A stretch of DNA of 64,000 nucleotides from Bryobacterales bacterium (GCA_026713545.1 JAPOOG010000157.1:62001-126000), one strand, 5' to 3'. Positions 36,584 to 45,532 are shown, numbered from the stretch's first letter. The notes: generated by a model from the sequence alone, not told the origin. Program-made: numbers and translations.

Positions 36584-37210
36584 TTAAATAATCACAACAT
36601 AAACTTCACGCGGGCCGTGGACGCCAAGTGTGAGCGACATTTCAATGTCACCCGTGCGGCTAGGTCCGCCGATAAGGACCAGCGAGCTGCTTTCAAGGGC
36701 GGGGTCTGGCAGAACGGCAAAGAGTTCATCGAGGCTTGTAAGGACCCGGTGTGCCGGGAGAACGGCGACATGACGCGGCGGGAGTAGCGAGATGAGCCGT
36801 TCTTCCTCATTGCTGGCCAGCACGGCAAGAGCACCCGGGTCGGCGATCGCGTAGGTCGCGCCGGTAAGGCCGGCGCCGGCCACGGCGCAGAGAACACGGA
36901 GCTCGTGGGGATCGTCCACGTTGACTCGGACGTCAGGGAGATTGACAAGGCCGAGGTCACAAAGGAATTCGTCTTTGGATGCGATCGTTTCGTAGCCGTC
37001 GATCTTTTCGGCGACAAAGTCGCGGGCTTCATCCGCACTGGGTGCAACGAAGGTCTCGCCACGGAAGTTTTTACTGAACCGGCGAATGCGCTCTTCGCGG
37101 CTCCACTGTGGGACAACAATGCGGGACGGCGGTGGATCGGGGGCGGGCTGTCCGACGCGTCGTCCCAAGGCGGACCGGACGTTGCTGAGGACTTGCTCGC
37201 GGTCAGGCAT
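36584..37210 (-). CDS. lutC: LUD-domain lactate utilisation protein C
   Basis: A 208-residue LutC/YkgG protein. The LUD domain is visible (VNVDDPHELRVLCAVAGAGL, TGATYAIADPGALAVLASNE) and the C-terminal ESSSLVLIGGPSRTGDIEMS is a family signature. LutABC oxidises L-lactate to pyruvate with iron-sulfur centres. The start at 37210 overlaps the lutB stop by eight bases, so translation is coupled. An in-frame extension to 37417 lies inside lutB and is not supported. The order lutA-lutB-lutC on the minus strand is the classical operon. Confidence 0.93.
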   Translation of the reverse strand: MPDREQVLSNVRSALGRRVGQPAPDPPPSRIVVPQWSREERIRRFSKNFRGETFVAPSADEARDFVAEKIDGYETIASKDEFLCDLGLVNLPDVRVNVDDPHELRVLCAVAGAGLTGATYAIADPGALAVLASNEEERLISLLPPRHVAVLPAHRVLTSLDELFAVLPDPALESSSLVLIGGPSRTGDIEMSLTLGVHGPREVYVVII

Positions 37211-38666
37211 CTTTTTTCTGCTTCCTAGCGGCGTGTGTGGGAATCCATCCTGACGAGGACTGGCGGGCGCGCCAGAGCTCGCGGAAGCTGCGCGGAGCCA
37301 GCGGAGGAAAGTCACGTGTGGCGGTCCAAGGGGCGAGCAGTGCAGGACCGGTTCGGACCCAGGAATGGTCATCTTGGCCGGACAGGAAGGCCTGGGCAAA
37401 AAATCCGGCCCATTCAAAAACCCGAGGCCGGCGCATGACCCAACTCCAACCTCGGAATGCGAGTTTTTCTGGCAGCCACCGGTTCTCTCGGGCTTCGCCT
37501 TTCTTGATGTCGCGGCGTAGCGCCAGCAACATCCGGGGGATATCGATCTTTACGGGGCAGACTTCGCCGCACGCGCCGCAGAGGCTCGAGGCGAAGGGTA
37601 GGGTGGGCTCGTGGCCGAGGCCCGCGAACTGCGGTGTGAGAATCGCGCCGATCGGTCCGGAGTAGGTGCCGGGATAGGAATGTCCGCCGATGCGGCGATA
37701 AACCGGGCAGACGTTCGAGCACGCTCCGCAGCGGATGCAATAGAGCGTTTGTCGCTTTTCCTTGTCCGCCAGCACGCGCGTGCGGCCGTTGTCGACGAGC
37801 AGCAGGTAGAACTCGTCAGGACCGTTGATCTCGCCGTCGCGTCGAGGGCCGGAGAGGAACGATGTGTAGCTGGTGATGGGCTGACCCGAACCGCTGCGTC
37901 CCAGCAGCTTCAGGAAGACGGCCAAGTCGGTGGCTCGGGGGATCAGCTTCTCGATTCCGGCGACGGCGACGTGAATGCGCGGCGCCGAGGTTGTCATGCG
38001 GATGTTGCCCTCGTTTTCGACGAGCACCACCGCTCCGCTCTCAGCGACCACGAAATTTGCTCCGGAAATGCCCATGTCAGCGTTGAGGAACTTTCTGCGC
38101 AGTACGCGGCGTGCCACTTGTGTAAGTTCTTCGGGCTCTTCATTGCGCTCAACGCCGAGTTTCTCGACAAATAAGTCCGCAACGTCGCCGCGCGTTTTGT
38201 GCAAGGCCGGCGCTACGATGTGATAGGGCCGTTCGCGGGCGAGTTGCTGAATGTACTCGCCGAGGTCGGTTTCGACCGGCTCGATGCCATTTTTCTCGAG
38301 AGCATCATTGAGGTGAATTTCCTCACTGACCATCGATTTGGATTTGACGGCAAGCTTGGCGTCGTGCTTGCGGGCGATAGCGATGACAGCGTTGACGGCG
38401 GCTTCGGCATCTGCGCACCAGACGACGTGTCCGCCGCGAGATTGCACACGGGCTTCGACGGTTTCGAGGTAGTAGTCAAGGTGGTCGATCGTGTGCCGCT
38501 TGATGTGATGGGCTTGATCGCGCAACTCCTGGTATTCAGGAAGAACGTTGGGCGCGACGACGTCTAGGCGCTTCTCAGAAAAGCGGTCGGTCGCTGTCGT
38601 GATGGTTTTCTGAAGCTTGAGATCACCGAGGGCAACATGGATCTCCTTCTGGAAGGCTGTGGACAT
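37203..38666 (-). CDS. lutB: Iron-sulfur L-lactate oxidation protein LutB
   Basis: A 487-residue protein. The N-terminal LUD-type domain (AKLAVKSKSMVSEEIHLNDA) is followed by a ferredoxin-like region with two clusters of cysteines, CIRCGACSNVCPVYRR and CGACGEVCPVKIDIP, each expected to hold a [4Fe-4S] cluster. The last 90 residues are basic and Trp-rich, as in LldF homologues. It is the middle gene of lutABC, five bases after lutA, and probably passes electrons to the quinone pool. Confidence 0.94.
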   Translation of the reverse strand: MSTAFQKEIHVALGDLKLQKTITTATDRFSEKRLDVVAPNVLPEYQELRDQAHHIKRHTIDHLDYYLETVEARVQSRGGHVVWCADAEAAVNAVIAIARKHDAKLAVKSKSMVSEEIHLNDALEKNGIEPVETDLGEYIQQLARERPYHIVAPALHKTRGDVADLFVEKLGVERNEEPEELTQVARRVLRRKFLNADMGISGANFVVAESGAVVLVENEGNIRMTTSAPRIHVAVAGIEKLIPRATDLAVFLKLLGRSGSGQPITSYTSFLSGPRRDGEINGPDEFYLLLVDNGRTRVLADKEKRQTLYCIRCGACSNVCPVYRRIGGHSYPGTYSGPIGAILTPQFAGLGHEPTLPFASSLCGACGEVCPVKIDIPRMLLALRRDIKKGEARENRWLPEKLAFRGWSWVMRRPRVFEWAGFFAQAFLSGQDDHSWVRTGPALLAPWTATRDFPPLAPRSFRELWRARQSSSGWIPTHAARKQKKDA

Positions 38667-38671
38667 CGGGA

Positions 38672-39397
38672 CTACCTGCTTGCAAGCACTTCGGCGAGGT
38701 GCAGCGTACGGACCGGGAGCCCTCTACGGCGCAGGCCACCCTCGATGTGCATCAGGCAACTGGCATCAAGGCCGATAACGCTGCTCGCCCCGGTGGCGAC
38801 AATCGATTGAATCTTGCCATTGAGCATGTCACTCGAAAGTTCGCTCAGCTTCACGGAGAAAGTACCACCGAATCCGCAGCACTCCTCGACCCGCTTCATC
38901 TCACGCAGTTCGAGACCCCGGACGTTTTCAAGAAGCCGGCGCGGTGCGGACTTGATACCGAGCTCTCGCAGGGCGTGGCAGGAGTCGTGAAAAGTGACGA
39001 CCTCTTCGTAACGCGCGCCGACATCATCAATCTGGGCCACCGACGTCAGGAACTCGGTGAACTCGTAAACCCGTGTGCCGAGTTCGGATGCCGCTTTTTG
39101 TGCGCCGGTGTCCTTGTGAAACAGATCGGCGAAGTGGTGGCGGATCATCGAGCTGCACGAGCCCGACGGGACGATGATGTGATCGGCGTCTTCGAATGTC
39201 TTCAGAAAGTAGCGAGCGACTTCACGGGCCTCGCCCGTAAAGCCTGAGTTGAACGCGGGCTGTCCGCAGCATGTCTGATCCCTGCGAAATTCGCACTCGT
39301 ACCCGACACGCTCCAGGACGTCGGACATAGCGAGTCCGATGCGCGGAAAGAACTGATCAACGAGACAGGTAACGAACAGCGAGACGCGCGTGCTCAT
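38672..39397 (-). CDS. lutA: (Fe-S)-binding oxidoreductase LutA
   Basis: About 241 residues with two CCG-type domains: VSLFVTCLVDQFFPRIG and CGQPAFNSG in the first, and CHALRELG with VEECCGFGGTFSVK in the second, which bind Fe-S clusters in LutA/GlpC-type proteins. The start at MSTRVSLFVT (39397) fits the family; an ATG at 39424 would add nine residues. The gene is the first of lutABC. The 360-base upstream region contains a TIR element, so the operon promoter is probably between them or within it. Confidence 0.93.
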   Translation of the reverse strand: MSTRVSLFVTCLVDQFFPRIGLAMSDVLERVGYECEFRRDQTCCGQPAFNSGFTGEAREVARYFLKTFEDADHIIVPSGSCSSMIRHHFADLFHKDTGAQKAASELGTRVYEFTEFLTSVAQIDDVGARYEEVVTFHDSCHALRELGIKSAPRRLLENVRGLELREMKRVEECCGFGGTFSVKLSELSSDMLNGKIQSIVATGASSVIGLDASCLMHIEGGLRRRGLPVRTLHLAEVLASR

Positions 39398-39556
39398 GAA
39401 GCGCTCGAGGGCGATGGGGAGCATTGTAGCGCAACACCGTGAAGGCTCGGTTTCCGCAGTTCCGATGTTCTCATGACCGGCTTAGGGAGCTTCCTGTGAG
39501 ACGGTGCACAATACACGTTACACAGAATGCGAGACGCCAAGGGAAAGAGCCTCCTC

Positions 39557-39732
39557 TGGCCTGCATTTCTGGAGAAGTGCGTGAGAGGGCCGTCAGGACG
39601 AGGCGCGAGCCGCTTGGCGCGCTTGACAGTACGTCGAGCACGGCAAGCAAGCGTAACGAAGTCATGGCGGTCGTGAAGTCATGGCGGTCGTATCGCGTGC
39701 TTCGGCCGTCGGGTGGTGAGACATGCAGGCTA
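39557..39732 (+). repeat. Terminal-inverted-repeat element, copy 4
   Basis: The left end GGCCTGCATTTCTG has lost the CACCACGCGGCGAGGT segment seen in copy 3; the right end is GGGTGGTGAGACATGCAGGC plus TA. Interior blocks GTGAGAGGGCCGTCAGGACG, TTGACAGTACGTCGAGCACG and GTCATGGCGGTCGTATCGCG are present. A 17-bp segment GAAGTCATGGCGGTCGT is directly duplicated at about 39659-39691. The element lies between the divergent lutA and rhodanese genes. Confidence 0.85.
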
Positions 39733-39769
39733 GCTGCACAATGGCGCGCGATGGCGCGCGATGTCTCGC

Positions 39770-39788
39770 TATACTAGTCCTCCAGGAG
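39770..39788 (+). promoter_or_regulatory. -10-like TATACT and ribosome-binding site for the rhodanese gene
   Basis: TATACT at 39770-39775 lies 20 bases before the ATG at 39796, and AGGAG at 39784-39788 is seven bases before it. Immediately upstream a 10-bp unit ATGGCGCGCG occurs twice in tandem. A -35 hexamer is not evident. Confidence 0.35.
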
Positions 39789-39795
39789 TTACCCT

Positions 39796-40245
39796 ATGAC
39801 CTGCCGATTCCCAGTAGCCCTGTTGTTCGCCTTGATGCTGGTTTTGCCGGGCTGCTCCAGCCAAGCGGACGGGGAGCCCGACAACACGAGCGGTCACCAA
39901 GAGCCTGTAGAAGTCGCGGAAGCGAAGCGTTTCGACCCCGCCGATCTCAAGAGCCGCCTCGACGGTGGAGAGAATGTCTATCTCCTCGATGTCCGCCGCC
40001 CCGACGAGCTCGTCGAGCACGGTGCGATCGAAGGCTATGTAAACATCCCGATCGACGAGTTGGAAGGCCGCATCTCCGAGATTCCCAAGGACGCCAAAGT
40101 GGTCATCTACTGCATGCGCGGCGGGCGCGCCGGGCGCGGAGCCGAGTTGCTGACTAAAAACGGTCATAGCGGCGTCGAATTCGGGGGTATTACCGAATGG
40201 AAAGAGGCGGGCTATCCGGTGGTGCAGCCGCAAGGCTCGGAATAG
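39796..40245 (+). CDS. Rhodanese-like lipoprotein
   Basis: A 149-residue protein. A lipobox LVLPGCSS near residue 19 predicts lipid attachment after signal-peptidase II cleavage. The rest is a single rhodanese domain with VYLLDVRRPDELVEHGAIEG, and the catalytic loop CMRGGRAGRG with cysteine at its start. It probably transfers sulfur or reduces oxidised thiols on the periplasmic side. The CDS has a clear AGGAG ribosome-binding site and no cotranscribed neighbour. Confidence 0.9.
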   Translation: MTCRFPVALLFALMLVLPGCSSQADGEPDNTSGHQEPVEVAEAKRFDPADLKSRLDGGENVYLLDVRRPDELVEHGAIEGYVNIPIDELEGRISEIPKDAKVVIYCMRGGRAGRGAELLTKNGHSGVEFGGITEWKEAGYPVVQPQGSE

Positions 40246-40568
40246 ACAAGCAACTCCTCCGCATCAAGGGTCGCTTCCTGCATCCGCGCCAACAATGATG
40301 TGCTTGGGAATGATCCTGCTGATCCTGGTCCTGGTGCGGCTGTAGATTCAACAGATGATCGCGGGTGTAACGGGCAATTCTCTCACCGCCGTCGTGCGAT
40401 AAGGCCCTGATGTACTTATGCGGCTCCAATCACCGACTTGTGGAAACCGGTTCTGCAGGCATTGGATAGGCGCATGCCGAGCGCGAGGATTGCGTGGGTT
40501 TTACAGGGCGCCGCGACCTTCGTTGGCAGGTGTCGAACGATACAATCGGGGCTTCGACCGATAGTGCC
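40246..40568. other. Intergenic, nothing recognised
   Basis: About 320 bases between the rhodanese and dapF genes, including a possible upstream extension of the dapF frame from 40494. No conserved motif, repeat or terminator is seen. Confidence 0.45.
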
Positions 40569-41411
40569 ATGGCGTTAGCATTCACCAAATGCCAAGCTGC
40601 CGGAAACGACTTTCTCATTGTCCGTTGGAGTGATCTGGATGAACTTGGACTTACTGAAAGCGATCTGCCTGAACTGGCGCGATCGATGTGTGACCGCCGT
40701 CAAGGGGTCGGTGCTGACGGTCTCGAAGTGCTCGGCGCGCCGGGCATCGACCACGGCGATACCGACGCTTCGTTGCGCATCTTCAACTCCGACGGCAGCG
40801 AAGCAGAGATTTCAGGGAACGGAACGCGCTGCGTGGCCGCCGCGTTGCAATACGAAGCTCCATCCGGTGAGTCATTGCGTATCACGACCCGAGCCGGCTT
40901 GAAGGTTCTGCGGCTCATCGAGCGGCGCGGGCGCAAGTTCATCTTCGATATGACGATGGGCACACCGTCCTACGACCTGCGGGACGTGGAGTGCAGGATC
41001 GATACGAGTCTCGGCACTCGTACGGTTACGGTGTTGAATGTGGGTAATCCGCAATGCGTGCTGTTTGTCGAAGATTTCGATTTTGACTGGCGGTCTCTGG
41101 GAAAGATGATCGAGAATCACCTTCACTTTCCGGCTCGGACGAACGTCTCGTTCGTCCGGTTAACCAATGCTCACGAGATCGATGTGAAGTTTTGGGAACG
41201 CGGCGCGGGGGAAACTCTCAGTTCCGGAACCGGATCAACGGGTGCGGCGGTCGCGGCGATTCTCGCCGGCAAGGCATCGAGTCCGGTGCACGTTGTCACG
41301 CCTGCGGGTGACCTGATCGTCACCTGGCACGGCGGAGACGTCACGATCCGCGGACCCGCCGAGATCGTGGTCGTGGGCGGCTACTACGGGTATCCGGTGG
41401 TCAGCCCGTGA
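40569..41411 (+). CDS. dapF: Diaminopimelate epimerase homologue with Ser at both catalytic Cys positions
   Basis: A 281-residue DapF-type protein. Family landmarks include FTKCQAAGNDFLIV, CDRRQGVGADGLEVL, FNSDGSEAEISGNGTRC, LNVGNPQCVLFVE and the C-terminal WERGAGETLSSGTGST. In characterised DapF enzymes two cysteines (Cys73 and Cys217 in E. coli) act as the acid/base pair, in CGNGARC and ACGSGAC. Here both positions are serine: codon TCA at 40812-40814 and TCC at 41223-41225. This could mean altered chemistry, a different substrate, or a lineage-wide change. The start at 40569 is preferred over 40494. The gene is separate from lysA. Confidence 0.85.
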   Translation: MALAFTKCQAAGNDFLIVRWSDLDELGLTESDLPELARSMCDRRQGVGADGLEVLGAPGIDHGDTDASLRIFNSDGSEAEISGNGTRCVAAALQYEAPSGESLRITTRAGLKVLRLIERRGRKFIFDMTMGTPSYDLRDVECRIDTSLGTRTVTVLNVGNPQCVLFVEDFDFDWRSLGKMIENHLHFPARTNVSFVRLTNAHEIDVKFWERGAGETLSSGTGSTGAAVAAILAGKASSPVHVVTPAGDLIVTWHGGDVTIRGPAEIVVVGGYYGYPVVSP

Positions 41412-41598
41412 GACGCTGTCGGCCGCTCCGGTACCACCTCTGCGGAGCCGCTCCCGATGCGGGCCGGGAATATCGTGAAAACACTGATATTGGGTAACTT
41501 GCTTACAGCAGCCCAGATGGCGATTGTGGAACCGTCGAATACAGGCCACTCATTGAGCCGAGAGGCGAGGCGGCGATTCGTTACACCGTTCACCGCAC

Positions 41599-42600
41599 TT
41601 GGCAGAGATGTGGAGGCGGGTGCGCTATGGTAGGTTTGTCGTGCACTTCCCCTCTCTACGCACCGTCGCATCCCTAGCGTTGACGCTGCTTTTGGCCGGT
41701 TGCTCGATCAAGAAGTATGCGATCAACTCTGTGGGTGATGCTCTCGCGGAAGGCAACTCGGTTTACGAGACGGACGAGGATATCGAACTCGTCGGCGAAG
41801 CCTTGCCTTTCGGCCTGAAGCTCGTCGAGAGCCTGCTGCAGGAGTCACCCAACCATCGCGGGTTGCTGCTGACGGCGACACGCGGGTTCGTGCTGTACTC
41901 CTACGCCTACGTGGACTATCCGGCGCAAGTCGCGGCGGACGAGGACATCGGGAAAGCTCGCAAGCTACGTACGCGCGCCCACAAGCTCTACATGCGTGCT
42001 CTCGGTTACGGCTTGCGGGGAATGGAGACTTCCTATCCGGGACTGGGGACGCGGCTCACAGCGGATCCTGCAGCCGCGGTCAGTGTGATCCAGAACAGCA
42101 AGAAGAAGCAGCAGGACTTGCCCTTTCTCTATTGGACGGCGGCGGCGCTCGGATCGGCGATTTCGGTGTCCAAGAATGATGCAGCTATGCTCGCGCGCAT
42201 CCCGGAAGTAGAGGCGATGATAGACCGGGCGCTCGAACTGGACGAGACATGGGACAACGGCTCCCTCCATGAGTTCCAGGTCACGTTGGCCGCCGCCAAG
42301 CCGGAAACCCCGGATGAAGCAACCGTCCGTCAACACTTCGAGCGGGCGCTCGCACTGTCCGAAGGCCGCCGGGGCGGGCTCTACGTTGCGCTCGCACAGG
42401 CTGTGTCGATCCCGTATCAGAAGCGCTCGGAATTCACGGCGCTCCTCAACAAGGCGTTGGCCATCGACCCGGACGAGAACGAGGAATACCGCCTCGTGAA
42501 TCTGCTTGCGCAACGGCAAGCACGGCGGCTGCTCTCGCAGACAGATGAGCTATTCTTTGAAGAAGAAGGCTCCGCCGACTCCTCAGTAGACAGCCCCTGA
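41599..42600 (+). CDS. TatT-type TRAP-associated TPR lipoprotein
   Basis: About 333 residues with a lipobox LTLLLAGCSIKKYAIN. The body matches the TatT family (TRAP transporter-associated TPR protein, known from TP0956 of Treponema pallidum), with tetratricopeptide-like helices such as FGLKLVESLLQESPNHRGLL, ARKLRTRAHKLYMRALGYGL and EFTALLNKALAIDPDENEEY. TatT proteins form a complex with the TRAP substrate-binding protein, which is encoded by the very next gene. The start is uncertain: GTG at 41641 gives a shorter leader. It overlaps dctP by one base (TGATG). Confidence 0.9.
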   Translation: MAEMWRRVRYGRFVVHFPSLRTVASLALTLLLAGCSIKKYAINSVGDALAEGNSVYETDEDIELVGEALPFGLKLVESLLQESPNHRGLLLTATRGFVLYSYAYVDYPAQVAADEDIGKARKLRTRAHKLYMRALGYGLRGMETSYPGLGTRLTADPAAAVSVIQNSKKKQQDLPFLYWTAAALGSAISVSKNDAAMLARIPEVEAMIDRALELDETWDNGSLHEFQVTLAAAKPETPDEATVRQHFERALALSEGRRGGLYVALAQAVSIPYQKRSEFTALLNKALAIDPDENEEYRLVNLLAQRQARRLLSQTDELFFEEEGSADSSVDSP

Positions 42601-43619
42601 TGGCCCACGTCACGCGCCGCTCTCTCGTCCGGCTGCCGCTCTATTTCACAGCCGGCTCCCTCACGACTCTCTTCGGACAGAGCGTACTCATCAAGCTCGG
42701 CACAGGCGCGCCGAAGGGATCGAGCTGGCATGACGCCCTCAACCAGATGAAGCAGGATTGGGCGCGCGTCTCCAACGGCGCCATCAGGGTGAACATCTAT
42801 GCCGGTGGGGTCGCTGGCGACGATACCGAGCTGGTCCGCAAGATCCAGAGGCGAGGTTTGGACGCGATCGGCATTTCGGGCCTCGGCTTGTCGCGGATCG
42901 AGCCGGGCGTCAACTGCCTGAACATCCCGATGATGGTCGAATCCTACGAAGAGTTCGATCACATCCGCGAGAAGGTGACACCGCTCATCGAGAAACGCAT
43001 CGAGAGCAAGGGCTTCCGCATTCTCAACTGGACGGATATCGGTTGGGTGCATTTCTTCACGAAGACTCCGGCGAAGACATTGGATGACATCCGCCAGCTC
43101 AAACTGTGGATTTCGACCGGAGACCCCAATACAGAGAAACTATATAAGCAGTTAGGATTCCGCGTCGTGCCCTTGCCCGTTACGGACGTTCTGACCTCCC
43201 TGCAGACCGGCCTGATCGAAGCTTTTCAGGCGCCTCCGCTGTTCGCGATGCTGGAGCGATCCTTCGAAGCCGTGAACAACATGATCGACATGCGCTGGGC
43301 TCCGCTAGTGGGCGCGACGATTATCAGCGACCGAGCGTGGCAACGAATTCCCGAGGACATCCGACCGCAAATGCTGACATCCGCGAGTAAGGCGGGGGAT
43401 CAGATGCGGGACGAAATCCGCTCCCTGGACCGCGATGCCATCGTGCAGATGAAGCAGCGCGGTCTCAACGTTATCGAACCCGACGCGGCAACGCTGGCGG
43501 ACTGGCGGCGGCAAGCCGAGGATGCCTATCCCACTTTACGCGGTACGATGGTGCCCGAAGATCTCTTCGATGAGGTCAAGCGCCACCGAGATGCCTACCG
43601 CGCCAGCAAATCCTCATAG
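42600..43619 (+). CDS. TRAP transporter substrate-binding protein (DctP family)
   Basis: A 339-residue periplasmic receptor. The N-terminus TRRSLVRLPLYFTAG resembles an export signal with paired arginines. The mature part has the DctP fold (IKLGTGAPKGSSWHDALNQM, GLDAIGISGLGLSRIEPG, GWVHFFTKTPAKTLDDIRQL, LKLWISTGDPNTEKLYKQLG). The substrate is not readable; DctP proteins bind small carboxylates, while the TatT-partnered ones may bind larger hydrophobic ligands. It is encoded between the TatT gene and the fused permease gene. Confidence 0.92.
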   Translation: MAHVTRRSLVRLPLYFTAGSLTTLFGQSVLIKLGTGAPKGSSWHDALNQMKQDWARVSNGAIRVNIYAGGVAGDDTELVRKIQRRGLDAIGISGLGLSRIEPGVNCLNIPMMVESYEEFDHIREKVTPLIEKRIESKGFRILNWTDIGWVHFFTKTPAKTLDDIRQLKLWISTGDPNTEKLYKQLGFRVVPLPVTDVLTSLQTGLIEAFQAPPLFAMLERSFEAVNNMIDMRWAPLVGATIISDRAWQRIPEDIRPQMLTSASKAGDQMRDEIRSLDRDAIVQMKQRGLNVIEPDAATLADWRRQAEDAYPTLRGTMVPEDLFDEVKRHRDAYRASKSS

Positions 43620-43666
43620 CCGACAAAACCAAGGACGGTTCGGATCGCACCGGCCTCTGACACCTG

Positions 43667-45481
43667 ATGTCTGAATCGTCCGAACCGAAAGGTTTGTCCG
43701 TACGCATCGAAGACGCGCTCTCGATTGCGGTGTTGACGCTGATGTCGGCGCTGCCTCTGATGGAGATTGCGGCGCGGAAGTGGTTGGGCGGTGGGATCCC
43801 CGGCTCGTTCCCCATCGTTCAACACCTCACTCTTTGGATCACATTCCTGGGCGCCGCACTGGCGGCGAGGTCCAACCGGCTGCTCGCTCTGTCGACAGCG
43901 ACGTTTCTTCCGAAGCATCTGCGCAGCCGTATACAACTCTTCACTTCGGCTCTGGCCGTCGGGGTTACCGGCTCTTTGATCTGGGCCGGAACGGACCTGG
44001 TAAGCGTTGACTTCGAGTTCGGCGGCCAAGTGGCGTGGGGCATACCGGTATGGGTGGCCGAGTGCATCATTCCGTTGGGATTCGCGGCGATTGCGGGGAG
44101 GCTGATCTACCGCGGGGCCTCGACGATCACCGGCCGCCTCTTGATTGCCCCGGGTCTGCTGATACCGCTTGCATTCGGCGTGATCGAGAACCCCCACGAG
44201 ACCGGCCTGGTGCTGCCGGCGAGCGTTGTCATCATCGTGGGCACGGCGTTGGGTCTGCCGATCTATTGCGCGCTCGGGGGCGCAGCCGCGCTGCTGTTCT
44301 GGGAAGAGGGCACACCCATCTCCGCCGTGCCCGGAGAGACTTATCGGCTGAGCACATCCCCGATGCTGCCTGCGATCCCGTTGTTTACGCTGGGGGGCTA
44401 CATCCTTGCCGAGGGGGGATCCGGCAAGCGGTTGATGCGCCTGTTCGAGGCATGGGTGGGGTGGCTGCCCGGTGGACTGGCGATCGTGGTTACCGTCGTT
44501 CTCGCTTTTTTTACACCGCTGACGGGCGCATCGGGCATCACCATCTTGTCGATGGGCGGGCTCTTGCTACCCATGATGGTGAAAGCGCAGTATCCGGAAC
44601 GCACATCCGTCGGATTGGTGACGGTGTCGGGGTCTATCGGGCTGCTTTTTCCGCCGAGCCTGCCGGTGATACTGTACGCGTTCTATGCCGAGCAGCCTAT
44701 CGAGAGGCTCTTTGTCGGTGGGCTACTACCGGGGTTTGTGTTGGTGCTTGCGGTGGCGAGTTGGGCAGCCTGGCGTGGCTGGTCGTCGGGGGCCGATCAG
44801 AAACCTTTCCGTATCCGTGAGGCGATGTCGGCGCTCTGGGAGGCGAAGTGGGAGATCCTGCTGCCGATCGTAGTGCTCAGCGGGATCTTCGGTGGCTACG
44901 CCACGCTCGTCGAGGCGGCAGCGATCACCGTGCTGTACGCGTTCGTCGTGGAATGCTTTGTCTTCAAGGACCTGAGCGTTTTCCGCGACTTGCCGCGGGT
45001 CTTCGTGGAGAGCGCCACGCTGGTCGGCGGATTCATGATCATCCTCGGTGTGGCGCTGGGGTTTACGAACTATCTCGTGATCGCCGAAGTTCCGTCGCAA
45101 GCGTTGGAATGGGTGCAGACGCACATCAGCTCGAAAATCCTGTTCCTTCTGGCATTGAATGTCTTCCTGATCATGGTCGGAGCGCTGATGGATATCTATT
45201 CGGCGATTCTGGTGATCGTGCCGCTGATCACGCCGATGGCCGTGGCCTATGGGATCGACCCAGTCCACCTGGGAATCATTTTCCTGGCGAACATGGAGCT
45301 GGGATATCTGATGCCACCGATGGGGGAGAACCTTTTCCTGTCGTCCTATCGCTTCGATCAGCCGCTTACGAGCATCTACCGAGCGACCCTGCCATATGCG
45401 GCGATCTTGCTGGTCGTGGTACTTCTCATCACGTATGTTCCTTCTCTCACGCTTTGGCTGGTGAGGTTAGCTGATGTATAG
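43667..45481 (+). CDS. Fused DctQ-DctM TRAP permease
   Basis: A 604-residue membrane protein. Residues about 15-155 correspond to the small subunit DctQ (four helices, MEIAARKWLGGGIPGSFPIV, LWITFLGAALAARSNRL), and the remainder to the large DctM subunit with GLPIYCALGGAAALLF, GASGITILSMGGLLLP, LFPPSLPVILYAF and LEWVQTHISSKILFLLALNVFL. The two subunits are usually separate; fusion is known in several TRAP lineages. It completes the TatT-DctP-permease cassette, a sodium-coupled importer. It follows dctP by 47 bases. Confidence 0.92.
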   Translation: MSESSEPKGLSVRIEDALSIAVLTLMSALPLMEIAARKWLGGGIPGSFPIVQHLTLWITFLGAALAARSNRLLALSTATFLPKHLRSRIQLFTSALAVGVTGSLIWAGTDLVSVDFEFGGQVAWGIPVWVAECIIPLGFAAIAGRLIYRGASTITGRLLIAPGLLIPLAFGVIENPHETGLVLPASVVIIVGTALGLPIYCALGGAAALLFWEEGTPISAVPGETYRLSTSPMLPAIPLFTLGGYILAEGGSGKRLMRLFEAWVGWLPGGLAIVVTVVLAFFTPLTGASGITILSMGGLLLPMMVKAQYPERTSVGLVTVSGSIGLLFPPSLPVILYAFYAEQPIERLFVGGLLPGFVLVLAVASWAAWRGWSSGADQKPFRIREAMSALWEAKWEILLPIVVLSGIFGGYATLVEAAAITVLYAFVVECFVFKDLSVFRDLPRVFVESATLVGGFMIILGVALGFTNYLVIAEVPSQALEWVQTHISSKILFLLALNVFLIMVGALMDIYSAILVIVPLITPMAVAYGIDPVHLGIIFLANMELGYLMPPMGENLFLSSYRFDQPLTSIYRATLPYAAILLVVVLLITYVPSLTLWLVRLADV

Positions 45482-45532
45482 GCTAAGATCTTCACCTGCC
45501 GGCTTTAATCAACACTTGGCGAGAAATGCAGG

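Noticed and set aside
43595-44197. Minus-strand frame opposite the TRAP permease
   Set aside because: Mirror of a strongly hydrophobic coding sequence; the plus-strand protein has clear DctQ/DctM motifs.
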